DNA of 64,000 nt, taken from contig NC_035792.1 of NCBI RefSeq assembly GCF_001653235.2, positions 434,001 to 498,000 of the forward strand. Direction: 5' to 3'. Below are positions 23,640 through 36,387 of this stretch, one piece after another. The translations under genes were made by a program, and so were the position numbers. The stretch comes from Pochonia chlamydosporia 170 (taxonomy: Eukaryota > Ascomycota > Sordariomycetes > Hypocreales > Clavicipitaceae). Under the pieces are notes generated by a model. The model did no database searches and was not told where the DNA came from. It saw only the letters and a list, made by a program, of their open reading frames with translations. Numbering within the stretch: position 1 is the first letter of the stretch; each line of letters begins with the position of its first letter.

Positions 23640-24180
23640 TGTCTTGCGGGTTGACATTTGCAAACAGCGATTGAGTATGTTCTGCATTGGATGTTGAGTC
23701 TGATGGGTTGTGGTATCGGAGGACGCATCTCACATTTGCTTACCCTGGATATGCGTTGGTCTATATATACATTTGTTGGCAAATACTCTTAACCACAGGC
23801 CGTCCTTGAGATCAGACCCGGGATGTAATTGTTTCCTATTTCTTGAGCAAACAATCAACCACACAAGTATGAACTACCAAGTTGTATTCAGCTAGCAATC
23901 CAATGCGTTTAATACGTCCACATACTACGTACACATAAACGTTGGCCAATCTTAGTTGCATGTGCCCGCTGACCTGACAAGTATGATTTCTCTCTTCCAG
24001 CCTGGTTGGCAACAGGTAACAAACGTGTGCCTTCAATCACAAAGCCCAACCGCCAAGAAGCCACCAGGTAAGTATCTTGACTTTTGCTATTCGCCATGTA
24101 ACTAATGATTGAGTACGTTGACATCAAGCGATGGTTTCCTAAGTCTGGTTAGCGTATCTCTAAGAAATCCCAATTGTCAG
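23640..24180. other. 3' region of the NLR gene and intergenic DNA
   Basis: No separate gene is evident. An ORF at 24127-23909 (-) could be a third exon of the secreted-protein gene at 24181-24558, through a GTAAGA donor near 24208 and an acceptor CCAG near 24143. That alternative would lengthen the product considerably. Confidence 0.35.
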
Positions 24181-24558
24181 TCAAGGTACGTACCCATGCT
24201 TCTTACCGGGGCCCAATGAAAGATCGACAATGATAAGTTTTCCGTCGCTGAAATCACACCTCTGGACTGCATCTATCGCTGGATTGCAACTTTGTTAGAA
24301 ACAGTTGCTCCGAGCAAGACGGAGTACGGTAAGAATCGTCGTGTTAACAGTGATAGACATACTAATCAGGGGTCCTAACTTAGCCGCTGCAAAAGCCAAA
24401 GCAGTTTCATTAAGAGGCTCTCCACTGTACCGGACAGTCATGCAGTTGTGGCCGCCGCCTTGATGACCGCTGCCGTTACCGGTTGACAACTCAGCAGACT
24501 CGACTGCAGGGGCAGCAGCAGCAACTCCAAGAAGGAGAGCAACGACTGAGAACTGCAT
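24181..24558 (-). CDS. Small secreted protein, cysteine-containing
   Basis: The start at 24558 gives a clear signal peptide, MQFSVVALLLGVAAAAPAVE, with a likely cut near residue 16-20. Exon 1 runs 24558-24380 and exon 2 24289-24181, joined by a 90-base intron (donor GTTAGG, acceptor AAAG), giving 95 residues. The mature part is Gly/His-rich (GSGHQGGGHNC), then has LNETALAFAAA and CNPAIDAVQRCDFSDGKLII, with three cysteines. Without splicing the ORF ends after 87 residues. A GTAAGA donor near the end could lead to a further exon. Size, secretion signal and position next to an NLR gene and gene-poor DNA are compatible with an effector or other secreted accessory protein, but this is inference. 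No family is recognised. Confidence 0.5.
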
Positions 24559-27145
24559 TTTGAAGATATGTTGTTGTTAACGAGTAAGTAATAGTGATGT
24601 TAGACTTAGAAAGCACAAAAAGACGTAAGCTAGGAGAGGCTGACGTTTGGGATAAAGTTATATTGAAGAATAATTTTGCCATTACTGAGAAACCCTACTG
24701 TTATATACAAGAGAGCTTCACATTATCTTCCTCCCTTTTGAGAGACTATCAGGAATACATTCGGTCTAGAACCGCGCTATAAGACAACCTTGGTCTAGAC
24801 TGACTTCTTAACATTTCGCTCCGTAATTTCCGTAAAGCCCAGGTGAGACCGAGTATGCCATCTAGATTCCGGTCCTACGGGAGCGCATTCCAATAATTTT
24901 ACTGCCTTAACACCACAGTAACTCATATTATCCATCTACGACTAGGTTGCGCCACTACTTCACGTACAACAAATCCCTAGGACGGACTAGGCGGGCTCAA
25001 GGAGGGATTTACAAATTTCAGTCCGTGGCTAGAAATATAGAACTACTACAATGGGACAAGCATGGTTCTGTGCGGTTCAAACCTTGATGTCATGCACCAT
25101 GAATGGATGCTATCCCGAATTACGTGCCAAAGTCCTAACCCTGTTGCAAGAATCAACGGTTTAAATTCACACTCGATAACCACACAACACCGAATGTTAA
25201 TCGACCACCAGTGCCAAAGTTTTAGCCGTGAAGAAGGTATGAAGGGCATATACTTCAATGCTCCCCCGGTGCGTCTTGTTACCAGGCACGGGTTCGCTGT
25301 TTGTCATAACTCACATATCATGAGACCATCTGAATAGCTCCTATATCTCGCAGTCTCTTGTGGATAAAGAACCCCATCAAACAAGTGCTTATGAAAGTAG
25401 AATATTGAAATTACAAATACGAGTGTTGCTTGGCTCCCAAACCGACTGGCTATCAACGGTTCACAACCAATGTGAGACGATTTCACCATTCATGGGCAGT
25501 GGAACCTTTTATGGGCCTACTGCCGGATAGACTGACTTACTTAATTTATCTCGGCTCCAACCGAATGCAACAGCTCATGTTGTCGGAAACTATTACGCAG
25601 TTTTGCGATTGCGCCATATCCCTTGCAAGAACGCGCCACCAGCTAGCACAACCCGAGCAACTTGAGAAATACTGCCCACATCTCAGGAATACGGCCCGGT
25701 ACGGGTGTTTGAACTCGTTACGGCTTGTCGTTATGTTCGGGTCCAGTAGCCGGGAACAACCTGCGTTGGAAACGTGGTGAGGCTTGTTTGTTCCACGTGG
25801 AGTTGAGGCATAAAGCATTCTCAACTTGGAGTTGACGATGTACGTATCCACCCTCTATTCAGTTTTGCGTAACTCACTTCTTAAAGTTGAGTTTCCTGTT
25901 CACGGCGTCAAAGTTACAACTGCCTCAAGTCCGCCACAGAAACCACCAGTATCCTCTCCAAACAACCATCACATCGACCACCAGTCCAAATACCTTCGGC
26001 TATATTCAAGGCAAGCATATTCCCGGCTCTTCACCATACCCTCAACGACCATCACCAGAAAGCCACTAGTAAGCCGAGACCCCCACCGAATCAATCACAC
26101 CATTTCCCAGCGACCTGTCAAACGGTTAGAATTCACAATCAACCGGACGAAAATCTTCAGAGCCCCATCCCAGCATGGATTGGCGCCGGCTCAGAATTGC
26201 AAAAGTTCCATCAACAGTCGACGGGCAGAAAGCGCACCACTCTTCGCCACCGGCCAGTCGGTGGACCATTCTCATCATTCCACCAACATTTCCCTCCAGG
26301 CAAGCCATATGAGGGAAAATGGAGGGACGAAACAAACATGCCAGCCACAGTGCTGCTGATAAAACCCCCTCGAACCAATCCGTCGCATTGTTTCCCTCCC
26401 CGCGCCATGCAGTTGACACTGCCGGGCCAAAAGGTCCCGAGACTAACACAAGAAAGGGAGGCAGAAAAGGCATACATGTTAGACTTTTGGCTTGAGAAAA
26501 CGCCCCTACCGAGCGCCGCCGACGCCCGTAAGCCTCGTAAATTGGGTGTCACTACAACCAGTGGGCTAGCCTAGTGTCGAACCTTGGCGTTATCTGCAGC
26601 AGATCTAGCCATATCTCTTGGTCTTTTCTTGGGTGTGGGCCAGAGCGGCGGGAGGCGCATCCCTGGACAATGAGCCGGCTTGGCTGCGAATTTAGTGGCT
26701 GGTGTAACCCAAATTTGGGTGAGTCTGACCTTTTGTGAATCTCATCATGGGACGGTCAAAGAGGAGTTGGGAGGTGAGTAGTGACCGCAAACCCTTGCAA
26801 TTGGTATTGCGTGCTGGACACTAGGGACAATTCAAGGCATACTAACCCTGTGGAAGGACGTATTTGCGGAGTAAAACATGCCGTTGAAGCCGAGTTCTCA
26901 ACGTGGTATCGTCATGTTGTCTCGGGTCCTGGAGTTGAGTACATTGTTTTAGCGTTGGACCGCACATACGGAAGGTTTTAGAAACACAGAAGGTTGTCTC
27001 AGACCGGGGAGCTTATTTACCTACCACTAAAGTCAATGTAACATGAATAGAAGAGGAATACTTAAATAAAGCACTGTCCCTGTGCTAACCTACCTCAGAC
27101 GTCGATCTCGTCACCTTCATCCAGTCCGTTGTCTGCAACGCCAAA
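24559..27145. other. Intergenic stretch without a supported gene
   Basis: Overlapping ORFs of 90-177 codons occur on both strands, especially at 25826-26574, but they lack motifs, and the plus-strand translations look like low-complexity intergenic sequence. The last few hundred bases are the promoter and leader of the oligopeptide transporter gene. Confidence 0.45.
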
Positions 27146-29672
27146 ATGGCACCAGACCTCCACGACGAGCGTCAGGCCGACGCCGTGACCGCTCAGCCCA
27201 TGGTCATCACCGAGAACATGGACAAGCTCACCCGAAAAGAAGAAGCTGCCGTCCTCGGCATAGACGAAAAAGCTGGCGTCCAACTCTCCGCCGACCATGA
27301 CACCGACTCTCTCAGCAAAGACGCCGAGAATAACGGCAGCAACGTCCTCTACAATATCGTCAACCCCAACGGGGAAGAAGAAGCCGTCACAGAAGATGAC
27401 CCCCGCGTAAAGGACATTCCGCCGTACGTCCGCCGCATCGTCAGCTTCAAAGACGACACCACAGAACCGACACTCACGTTTCGATACTTTCTGCTCACGA
27501 TTCTTTTCGTCGCCCCTGGTGCGTTCTTGTCGCAGATGGCGCATTTCAGAACAACATATGCGCCGTACTCTGTGTTTTTCGTGCAGATTGCGTCTAATTA
27601 CGTGGGAGTATGGCTGGCCAAGGTGCTACCCAACTGGAGGGTAAAGATCCCATTTACAAAGTATGGATTCAGTCTCAACCCCGGGCCGTTTAGCACAAAG
27701 GAACATGTTCTCGTGACTATTTCTGCTGCGTCCGGCGCGACGTATAATCTGGGTTATACCCCGATTTCCATGTCGGAGCTGTATTTTGGGGAACGGGTCA
27801 ATGGGGCGGTGGCCGTGTTCTTCATGTTGGCGATTACGTGGACGGGATATTCCTACGCGGCGCTTGCGAGACAGTTTCTCATTTACGATCCTCAGTACCC
27901 TTGGTTTCAGGCGTAAGACTTCCATATCTCATTCAGGATTCTTCACCTTTGCTAACTCTGTGATGTAGCCTCTGTCAAACTGCGCTCTTCGAGACCCAAA
28001 AGCAGCAACGTGAGAATCCCTCGCGGCTCTCTCGCAAACAAATCCGCGTCTTTTTTGGCGTTCTCGTCGCCGTCATTCTCTGGCAGTTTCTCCCCGAATA
28101 TGTGTTCCCCATGCTCGGCTCCCTCGCTTTTCTCTGCTGGGTCGCACCTCGCAACGAAGTCGCCAACTTCATCGGCGCTGGATTCGGAGGCATGGGTTTT
28201 CTAAACCTATCCCTAGATTGGTCAAGCATTGCCGCAAATGCTAGTCTGTTCCTGACCCCCTGGTGGACACAGGTCATCATGTTTGTGGCATTCGCTGTAA
28301 ATTGCTGGATCTTGTTGCCCGCTGCTAAATTCGGCAACTTGGCCAAGTGGAATAACGGATTAATGTCGAATCGCGTCTTCATGGGTAAGTATCTCAAAGA
28401 AACGTGTCAGTTATCGTGACTAACTGTCTTAGAAAACGGCACCAAATACCCGCTGAATGACCTCCTCACCGCAGACATGCGCCTCAACTCAACGGCCTAC
28501 GCTCAACACGGCGATCTCTACGTCGGCGCCCAGTACCTGTGGAACATGTTCTTCGACTACGCTGGGTATGCCTCTGCACTCGTGTGGATGGCCTTATTCG
28601 GCTTCGACCAAATCAAGGGCAGCATCCAAAAGTTCATGGAGCGTCGAACCACAAAGGACGGCCGCAAGGTCACTGAGCAATACGCAGACCAAATCAATGT
28701 TCTGCAACGGCCGTACGACGAGATTCCATTCTGGTGGTTTGCCACTCTGTTCGCCGTGTCGCTCCTCATCATGGTTGTCATCTGCGCCAAGGGCCTCATC
28801 TTCATCCCCGTGTGGACATACTTCGTTGGCATTGCAACCGGTGCTATTGTCGTCGTGCCACTGGGCTGGCTGTACGCCCTGTCCAACTTCCAGCTAGCTA
28901 TTGGATCTACAAACGAGCTTCTCTACGGCCTCATGATTAATTCTGTCTCTGGGTGGAAAAACCCATGTGGTGCGTCGGCATATGGCGCCGTCGCAGGAGA
29001 CGCATGGTACCGAGCACAGCTTAACCTCCAGGACATGAAAATCGGGCACTACATGCATATTCCGCCCAAGGCAGTCTTCTTTTCGCAAATCTTCGGCTCC
29101 CTGATCGCATTCCTATCGACTACGCTGTCATCCGCTGGGTTCTCGACACCAAGTTCGACTACCTCGCCGGCCTCAAAGACGACCCTACGCACCAATGGAC
29201 GGGCCAGTCTCTCGCGTCCAGTCTCACACTAGGTGTACAATACGTACTCGTTGGTCCTAAGCGTCTTTTCCAACAGGATCTCTTCAAGGTGATTCCCTAC
29301 GGGTTTCTGGTCGGTGCATGCGCCCCAGTCATCATGTTCCTCCTGCATAAAAAGTTCCCCAACGCCAAGTTCAACCTGTGCAACACGACAATCTTCTTCT
29401 CCAGCATGTCCATCTTCTACGGCAACATTAGCACCGGCTACTTTTCGAGTTTCCTGGGCGGCTTTGTCGTCATGTTCTGGTGCTACAGATATAAATATGA
29501 GTTGTGGGCGCGGTGGAACTACATCCTGGCGGCGGCATTCGACGCCGGCTTCAACTTCAACATGCTGCTTATCTTTTTGTGCTTTGGGGCCGGTAAGATT
29601 GTAAATATGCCGCATTGGTGGGGAAATAACGAGGACAGCAGCGAGAGATGCTTTGCACTGAGCAGCTCATAA
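27146..29672 (+). CDS. OPT-family oligopeptide transporter (one-base frameshift)
   Basis: Exons 27146-27912, 27969-28384 and 28433-29672 join in phase, except for one missing base near 29104-29109. With that base counted, the product would be 807 residues, the normal OPT size. The N-terminus is polar (about 110 residues), followed by many membrane helices. Recognisable OPT words are YTPISMSELYFGERVNG, DPQYPWFQA, NGTKYPLNDLLT, YGLMINSVSGWKNPCGASAY, MKIGHYMHIPPKAVFFSQIFG and, after the shift, IPIDYAVIRWVLDTKFDYL and KIVNMPHWWGN. The family imports small peptides across the plasma membrane by proton symport (established). As written, the sequence leaves the family frame at residue about 650 and ends at a stop at 29230-29232, losing the last helices. 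The break is either an assembly or sequencing error or a recent loss of function. The stop lies 97 bases from the convergent sugar transporter gene. Confidence 0.88.
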
Positions 29673-29769
29673 GATTAGCTTAATATCACGTCACAGCTTC
29701 ACTTTTACCCAATTATTGCACCATTGTGAACAATCACAAATACTATTCAGACATACGTAAATATACAAT

Positions 29770-31539
29770 CTACACCCTCTCCTCGTGACGGGGCGACTCA
29801 TCCCCCGGCCCCTTATGAGCCTCGGTCCTCGTATCACCACTCAAACCACCATCACTAGCCGCCGCCGCCGTCTCAAGATCAACACCAGCCTCCCTCCTAA
29901 TACGTGCCATATGCTCAGCCGGCGGCGGCACCCACTTCGAGCTCTTCCACGGCGTCACACCCTCCAAATACATCGTATCAATCTCCTCGATCGTACGGCC
30001 CTGACCCTCGATAACAAAGAAGAACACAATCAAGCCACCAATAACATTACACACGGCAAACACGTACCCATACTGGAAATCAATAGCGTTAAAAATAAAC
30101 GTCGAGAAGAAACCGATGCAAAAGTTCCAGATCCAGTTGGACGCCGTGCCGAGAGCCATGCCCTTCGCCCTGTACCGCGAGGGGAACAGCTCCGCCTGGA
30201 TAGTCCAGATCATGGGTCCCCAGGTGGTGGCGAAGCCGAGGATGAAGAGGCACGCAAATACGATGAGGACGATGCCCTCGGTGGGTGTGTTTTCAGGGTT
30301 CTTCTGGTCGAAGCGGTAGTGCCCGACGGTGGCGAAGATCATGAAGCAGATGAACATCCATGTTGAGCCGGCCATGAGCGACTTGCGTCGGCCGTAGTGC
30401 TCGACGATGTAGAGGCCGATGAAGGTGACGAGGAAGTTTATCGTGTTGAGTATGATTTGCGTGATGAAGCTGCTGATCTGGACGGACTTGAAGATGGTGG
30501 TGCCGTAGTAGAAGAAGTAATTCGCACCGGTCAACTGCTGGAACATTTGGAGAGCGACGCCGAGCGCAATTCGGTACGCCATCTTCGGTGCCTTGAACAT
30601 GGTGATGAACTCCTTGACAGGACCATGCTTGACCTTATCTTCCGCATTGAGCTTTGACTCAATCTCCTCAATCTGCGTGTACACAGCCCAATGGTTCTGC
30701 GTCGTGCCATATACCTTGCACAGCGTCTCCTTCGCCCTCTCAGCATTCCCATTACGGAAATCATATCGCGGCGTCTCAGGGAAAGCCAAAATTCCCACGC
30801 CCAGGATAATCGTCCAGATCCAGCCCAGACCAATGACGATCCTCCAGCTCGCCGAGTCATGACGATGGTGCGTATAAGTACCGTAGTTGAACGTCGCAGC
30901 GAGGAAAATGCCCATCGTAATGAAAAGCTGGTACGCGCACACCATCGCTCCTCTGATCCAGGGCGGCGCCGTCTCAGCCTGATACATCGGCACGAGGAGA
31001 CTGAGCGCGCCGACGCCCAGACCAGCGATGAACCTCCCAATCATGACTTGATACCACGCCGACACGGCGGCAATTTGTACCACGAACCCGATGGACGTGA
31101 CGAGACACCATATCGACACGGAGGGCTTGCGGCCAATACGGTCGGCGATAGGGGCGGCTGTCAGTGCGCCGATGAGCGTGCCGATGCTGAGGAGCGAGAC
31201 GATGAGGCCGGAGCGCACGGCGGAGAAGTACAATTCTCCGTTTTCGGGGTGTCTCATGCCGAAACGGTTGAGAAAGTCGTCCATTTCTAGGAATCCGGAG
31301 ATTTGGCCGGTGTCGTAGCCGAAACTGACGGTGTAAGTGATTTGCACAGATTACATCATGGTAGATACGTACATTAGTCCGCCCATACTGACGAGCGCAC
31401 CCATCGCCAGTGACCGCATGGTCAGTCTGGGCAGGGGGGAGTAATCTAGCCCCGCGAGAGAGCGTCGGGTATCATCTTTGTTGGCTTTTTCAGACGCAGG
31501 GTTGACATGGTCAAATCGGACGGTCATGAAGCCCTTCAT
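29770..31539 (-). CDS. MFS sugar (hexose-type) transporter
   Basis: Two exons, 31539-31373 and 31324-29770, join in phase to 573 residues, with donor GTACGT and acceptor TCAG. The join restores GGLIFGYDTGQISGF, the standard start of helix 1 in fungal sugar porters. Further signatures in order are DRIGRKPS between helices 2 and 3, GRFIAGLGVGALS, PETPRYDF after helix 6, QQLTGANYFFYYGTTIF in helix 7, and the GxGRTIEEID word after helix 12. A Glu/Thr/His-rich tail ends the protein. It should carry monosaccharides by proton symport or facilitated diffusion at the plasma membrane (family knowledge). Exact substrate cannot be read. The FFYYG word is typical of glucose/hexose carriers. A second in-frame methionine six residues in is also possible as start. 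Confidence 0.9.
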
Positions 31540-33311
31540 GGTGGGCAGTCAGGAAGTCACTTGAGACAAGATGTGGCAAGAGGTTGTTTCACAGGACAAT
31601 AGACTATGGGAGGGTGGGAAGGAAAAAGTCTTTATATAAGATGGTGTCTTTTCACAAGGTTTAGGGGTGTGGCCGGGGCCCCGAGTTTGGACATTGTGCT
31701 GCAAAACCACGTTTTGGTCCACATCGAGATCATGTCGTGTCATGGGGCAGAGAAATCACCTCACGGAGTTGCGTATGGGGCTGAGGGAGAGGAAGCACGG
31801 GGTATACGGAACCTGGGGCTCCAGAAAATAGGAGGGTCTTCTGATTTTGAGTCGGTCCGTCTTGCTGGTTTGTTTTGTGTTGCTCGTCGGTGCAGTTTCG
31901 AGTGAATTTGCAAGATATCGTCTATTCAATGCATTCAACCTCGTCAAAAGTTATACCATGTAAGTTATCCATCTCCTCATATCCCCATCTCTTCATTTCC
32001 ATGTAAACAACATAATCCCAATCATTCAAACCATGTAAACCACGTAACCATTACCATCTCAGACCAGACGCCTTGTAAATCCATCCCCATCATGACGTCT
32101 ATCCCGCCGTCGAAGCACCGAATCTCCACTTATCACCACATTTTCCTTTCCTCTTCCTCTTCCTCCAGTGGCCCCCAACCCACAACGCTTCCCACCTCTC
32201 ACCTGCGCTCAAAAGAAAGAATAAAACATCCCGTGACCACATGGAATCAATCCTGTTCTCGAAGCCCGTTCCCAGTTCAGCCAGTCCAGCCCAACCGTGA
32301 CGTTGCTCATTGTTCCCGAAGTGGCGGCGCCAAGCCACGCCGGCCGGAAACTTCGGGCGGAACCCATGACGTCGTTTGAAGTGCCGATGGAGCCGCATTG
32401 ACTTGAACGGCGTCAAGACGGTGCTTACATACTCTTCGATTGAGATGTTTTTGCATGATGCTACTCTACTTAGATTGAGTTATTATTCCTTGAGACTTGC
32501 AATGGTAATGCCATTGCCGATCGTAACATTTTGTGAAAAACATTGCAGGATTTGTATCATCCCTGTAAAATCCATTTGTTCCTGGGATGTGGAATAGAAA
32601 TGTCTGATTCAGTAACAGCCACAGTCATGTCGTGGGTCATCATGTGGAGATTTGTCAGGAGACATGAACAATATGGGAGACCGTTTTTCTGCCGGAAATA
32701 AAATTTACGAGTAAGACGGGCTATGGTGATTCCGTCGCACCCATTCATTAATCGTAATCGCCGTTGTCAAGTCTTTTGCGAGTCTCATCTGTCTATGACG
32801 TATTTGCCGTCAACGAGCATGTATGCCAAGAACACCTTGTTGCCCAACCCATGTCTCCATCCAATACTTACAAGCCACCCATGCCAAAACCAATAACCTC
32901 ACAGAATGTTAGTTTGTGCAGACGCACATCAACGAAATCCAAGTCAAGTTTAATATTCAAGGCAATCCAAGTGCTATGTATAAACCACCATCATGCTGCT
33001 GCCAAGTTGCCAAGAGCAATCACCTCCAGGTCAGCGTAACGAAAACATCATCTCCCACTTTCCGCCTTGTCTTTCGCGATAAGATGCCATCATTCATCTC
33101 TTCTATTCTTGACTCTCTGATATTCTTATTTTCCCAGTCGAATGCGCCTCGGTCCCTGATCATCTATCAAAATGCCTTGTCTATTTCTTTCAGGTAGTCC
33201 CAAATCGTCCCGTCACACCTGTCGGGATGTAGTGTCCTCTCAAACTCCGTGCCACACAGAGCATTCTCCTACTTCTTGTGCCCCATTGATTCGCTCTGTG
33301 CCCACTTTCAT
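31540..33311. other. Intergenic stretch between the sugar transporter and trehalose genes
   Basis: The first part is the transporter promoter on the minus strand. The second part is 3' to the trehalose gene. Many short ORFs exist but none is supported. CT-rich runs (31960-32170) look like promoter or UTR DNA. Confidence 0.5.
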
Positions 33312-36158
33312 CTACAAGTCCGCTATCTCGGATGGGGGAATCTGGCCCGCTACAGTACTCAACGCAGCCAGGTTCACCTCGCCCATCTGCTTCAAGCTGG
33401 ACGGGTCACCAACACCCGCAAGGAGTGCCACGCACTCAATAACATCCTCAGGCTCAAGCAAATGCCACTTCGCCAGCGTCACCTTGGTGCTGGCTCCAAC
33501 CGTCACAGTAAAGACGTGGTCCGGGTGTAAGACTTCGCCAGTAGCTCCATTCAAGCTGCGGAACATGTCCTCGTCCGTAAAGTCGTCGCCCATGCAGAGT
33601 GCAAACTCGACGCGTCCCGGGCTGGGGTTGAGCTTTGTCGGAGCACCATCCGGATTGTGGTAAGTGGAAATAAGTCGCTTGGCAATCTCGCCCTTGTTGA
33701 TGAAGGTGGGTCGAACTTCTACATTTGCCTTTCCAGGCATCACCTCAACGTCCCATTTTGTGCTCACAGTCCTTTCGAGCTCCTTGTGACACTCTCGTGC
33801 CATGTGAACACCTTGTTCCGGGTCCGCAAGCCTGTAGTGCCATGTAAGTGCGCATCGCTTTCGTTCGATGAAGGAGCCTGCTACCCAGTTAGCTCTGTCC
33901 AACCACAACTTCAACCGTTCGTCCCTCACACCCGCACCAATCTCACGTACCAGGAACTCTGTCCGTATATTTCTGGAACACTTCCATAACCTCGGCCTGC
34001 CACCCCATATCAAACGTCTCTGCGAGGTTGATCCACTCCTCAGACCCGGGGTCTCTCATGAAACTGCCGTGCTCGGCCGAAAATCCTAGTCGGGAAATGT
34101 GGCCCAAGTGCTGCTTGAGGAACTCCTGGTCCCGGCCAGAAATAATCCACACCGCGTTTTTCGGGTCGTCGGCAAGACGTTTCAGAGATTGTGTAATGCG
34201 CTCAGAAGGGATCGCGGCGCTAGGTTCACGAACGATGGGCGTCAACGTGCCATCATAGTCAAACATGAATAATCTCTTGCCGGCCGATTTGTACTTGGAT
34301 AACAGCACAGCACGGTCAAGCAGAGGTGTGGCATTGGCTGTGTTGCATTCGCCGAGCACGTTGTATACTTTGCGAATAAACTTGCTGATCCACGCTTGAA
34401 CATTGTATGTTGTAACGTGCTTGTACAGACGAGTTTGCATTCGGATCCGCTCGCCATCAGACATGGTAAGTGCGCTATTGATCTTCTCCGCAACGCCAGT
34501 CAAATCCCAAGGATTGATGTGAATTGCATCACCAAGACTTCCGGCCGTCCCACTAAACTCTGAGAGAATAAGGGGCCCATTGCCTTGTCTTTGGCAAATA
34601 ATATACTCCAAGCTGGTGGTGTTCATGCCATCTCGAACAGAAGTGATTAGGCCAATGTCTCCAGCTCTAAGAAGAGCAAAATATTCGTCTTGGCTCAGAT
34701 ATTGCGGATAATGTTGCACCGGCGAGAACCCCAAGCTACCAAACTCTCCATTGATCTTCATGACAAGTTCATTCACGCGCGTAGCTATCTTGCTCTCGTC
34801 TTCATCCCTTTCAGCCTCCAGGCTCGTAGGTGAAGTAACCTGAATCAAGACCACTTTTTCTCTCCATTCGGGGTACATTTCGAGAAATCTTTCGAATGCT
34901 TGAAGTTTCTGTGCCACACCACGGACACTGTCGAGCCTATCACGTCCAACAATGATCTTTTTCCCGGCGTACATCGTCTTCAGCGCGTCGTATTTCTGAT
35001 TGACGGAATCTGCCCACGCATGCATCTCCACCTTGCCCGCATCGATGCCAATGGGAAAGACACCTACTTGGACCCTGGTCCCGTAAGCATCGATACCGAG
35101 GGTATCGGAAGGAAAGCCAAGAATCCGAGTACAACAGCTCAAGAAGTGCCGCGAGTAGCTGTACGATTGAAAGCCAACCAAATTCGCTCCGAGAACTCCT
35201 TCTAGCACCTCCTTTCGCCGCGGGAGGCACCGTAGGAACTCGCTACTAGGGAACGGAGAGTGCAGGAAGAAGGATATGTACATGTTTGGATTCCGTTGGC
35301 GCAGCATGCTGGGGAGGAGCATGAGGTAAAAGTCGTGGACAATGACAATGTCTCCAGGCTTGTAGATTTCAATTATCTTGTTTGCAAACTTTTGGTTCAT
35401 TCGGTAGTAGTCGGCCCATTGGATGCGCTCCTTGCGACCGTCGGTAGGCTCGTGTTGTTTGTAGTGGAAAAGGGTGTAGAGGTCATGATGGGCGTATCGC
35501 CGCCATCTTGACTGGTCCTTGAGCAGGATACCATCCTCTGTATCGTCCGCCTCGTCCGAGAGCCATACCGGGACCGTACGGATGGTTTTGCTGTGAGAAA
35601 GCGCATACTCCAACTTGGTTTGGTCCTCTTTTGGCAGCCATAGGCCGTCAAAGGGAGGCGGTGTAGGAAGCCGAGTGTTCCCGTCAACAGGTACGGGTGC
35701 GGACAGGGCATTCAAAGATGAAATGCCCACCGTAGTTTGGTTAGACGAGAGAGTGCTGGTGTTTGTGGTTTGGGCGGCGGGCTCGGTGGGTGGGATGGAT
35801 GACTCTTGCGGAGAGTCTATCTCGCCTGTCCAGGCCACAAGAGTATGGTTCCACGGTGTTGCATCGGAGGACAGGTAGGCGAAAGAGTCGAAGAGAGCAG
35901 ATTGACCTCGGCGAGGTGTCAGGTTCTGTAGAAGTTGGCGAGCGTTAGCTTATGCTATAAGACTCATGAGCCCCAAAGGGCAAGGAGGAAAATGCAGGAT
36001 GGCAGATATCGTGTTCTTGACAGAGAACTCACCCAATCGCTCCCTTTGCGATAGGTAAAGGAGTAGGGGATGTTGAATGCGACAGAAATAATGTTGCCGC
36101 TGAGGCCTAAATCGGGGTTGGCGGCGCGAATCTCTGATAGAGACTCACGGCGCGCCAT
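33312..36158 (-). CDS. TPS2: Trehalose-6-phosphate phosphatase (GT20 + HAD), TPS2 type
   Basis: Three exons, 36158-36033, 35925-33951 and 33877-33312, join in phase to 888 residues. Residues 1-550 form a glycosyltransferase-20 domain (IISVAFNIPYSFTYRKG, DIVIVHDFYLMLLPSMLRQ, FFLHSPFPSSEFLRCLPRR, TSVRDGMNTTSLEYI). The C-terminal third is a HAD phosphatase with the catalytic motif DYDGT at 598-602, SGRDQ, and GDDFTDEDMF from 797. An intact phosphatase site plus a full GT20-like N-terminus is the TPS2 arrangement: it removes phosphate from trehalose 6-phosphate, normally in a complex with the synthase (established for yeast Tps2). Trehalose protects against heat and desiccation and marks spores. 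The short first exon of 42 codons, opening MARRESLSEIRAANPDLGLS, matches the usual fungal N-terminus. Two AGGGG words upstream suggest stress-responsive control. Confidence 0.93.
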
Positions 36159-36217
36159 GGCTGGTGCGAGCAGGCTCTGAGAGTCGACTCGTTGTTGCCG
36201 ACGACGGTATGGTTCGT

Positions 36218-36387
36218 AGGGGAAGATCGAGGTCTATGGATGTTTAAAAGAGGATTTGAGAAATTGAGCTCAACTGGTCGCCCAGCTACCTAGTAGACAG
36301 GGAGTCGCAAGCGAGCTGTGAATGTGAAGGAGCCTGTCTTGACTTTGAGTACTTTGATTGCTTTGAGTGCTTTGGGGGGGTGAGGGG
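36218..36387 (-). promoter_or_regulatory. Stress-response-element-like words upstream of TPS2
   Basis: AGGGG occurs at 36218-36222 and 36383-36387, so CCCCT reads on the coding strand of the trehalose gene, 60 and 225 bases upstream of its ATG. CCCCT is the yeast Msn2/Msn4 binding core and controls trehalose genes there. A role here is inference, since five-base words also occur by chance. Confidence 0.3.

Noticed and set aside
25826..26574. Overlapping ORFs of 100-177 codons on both strands
   Set aside because: They overlap in several frames, are Ser/Pro/His-rich without domains, and resemble translated intergenic DNA.
30397..31290. Plus-strand ORFs rich in Asp, Glu and Arg
   Set aside because: They are antisense shadows of the sugar transporter gene, produced by its GC-rich codon use.
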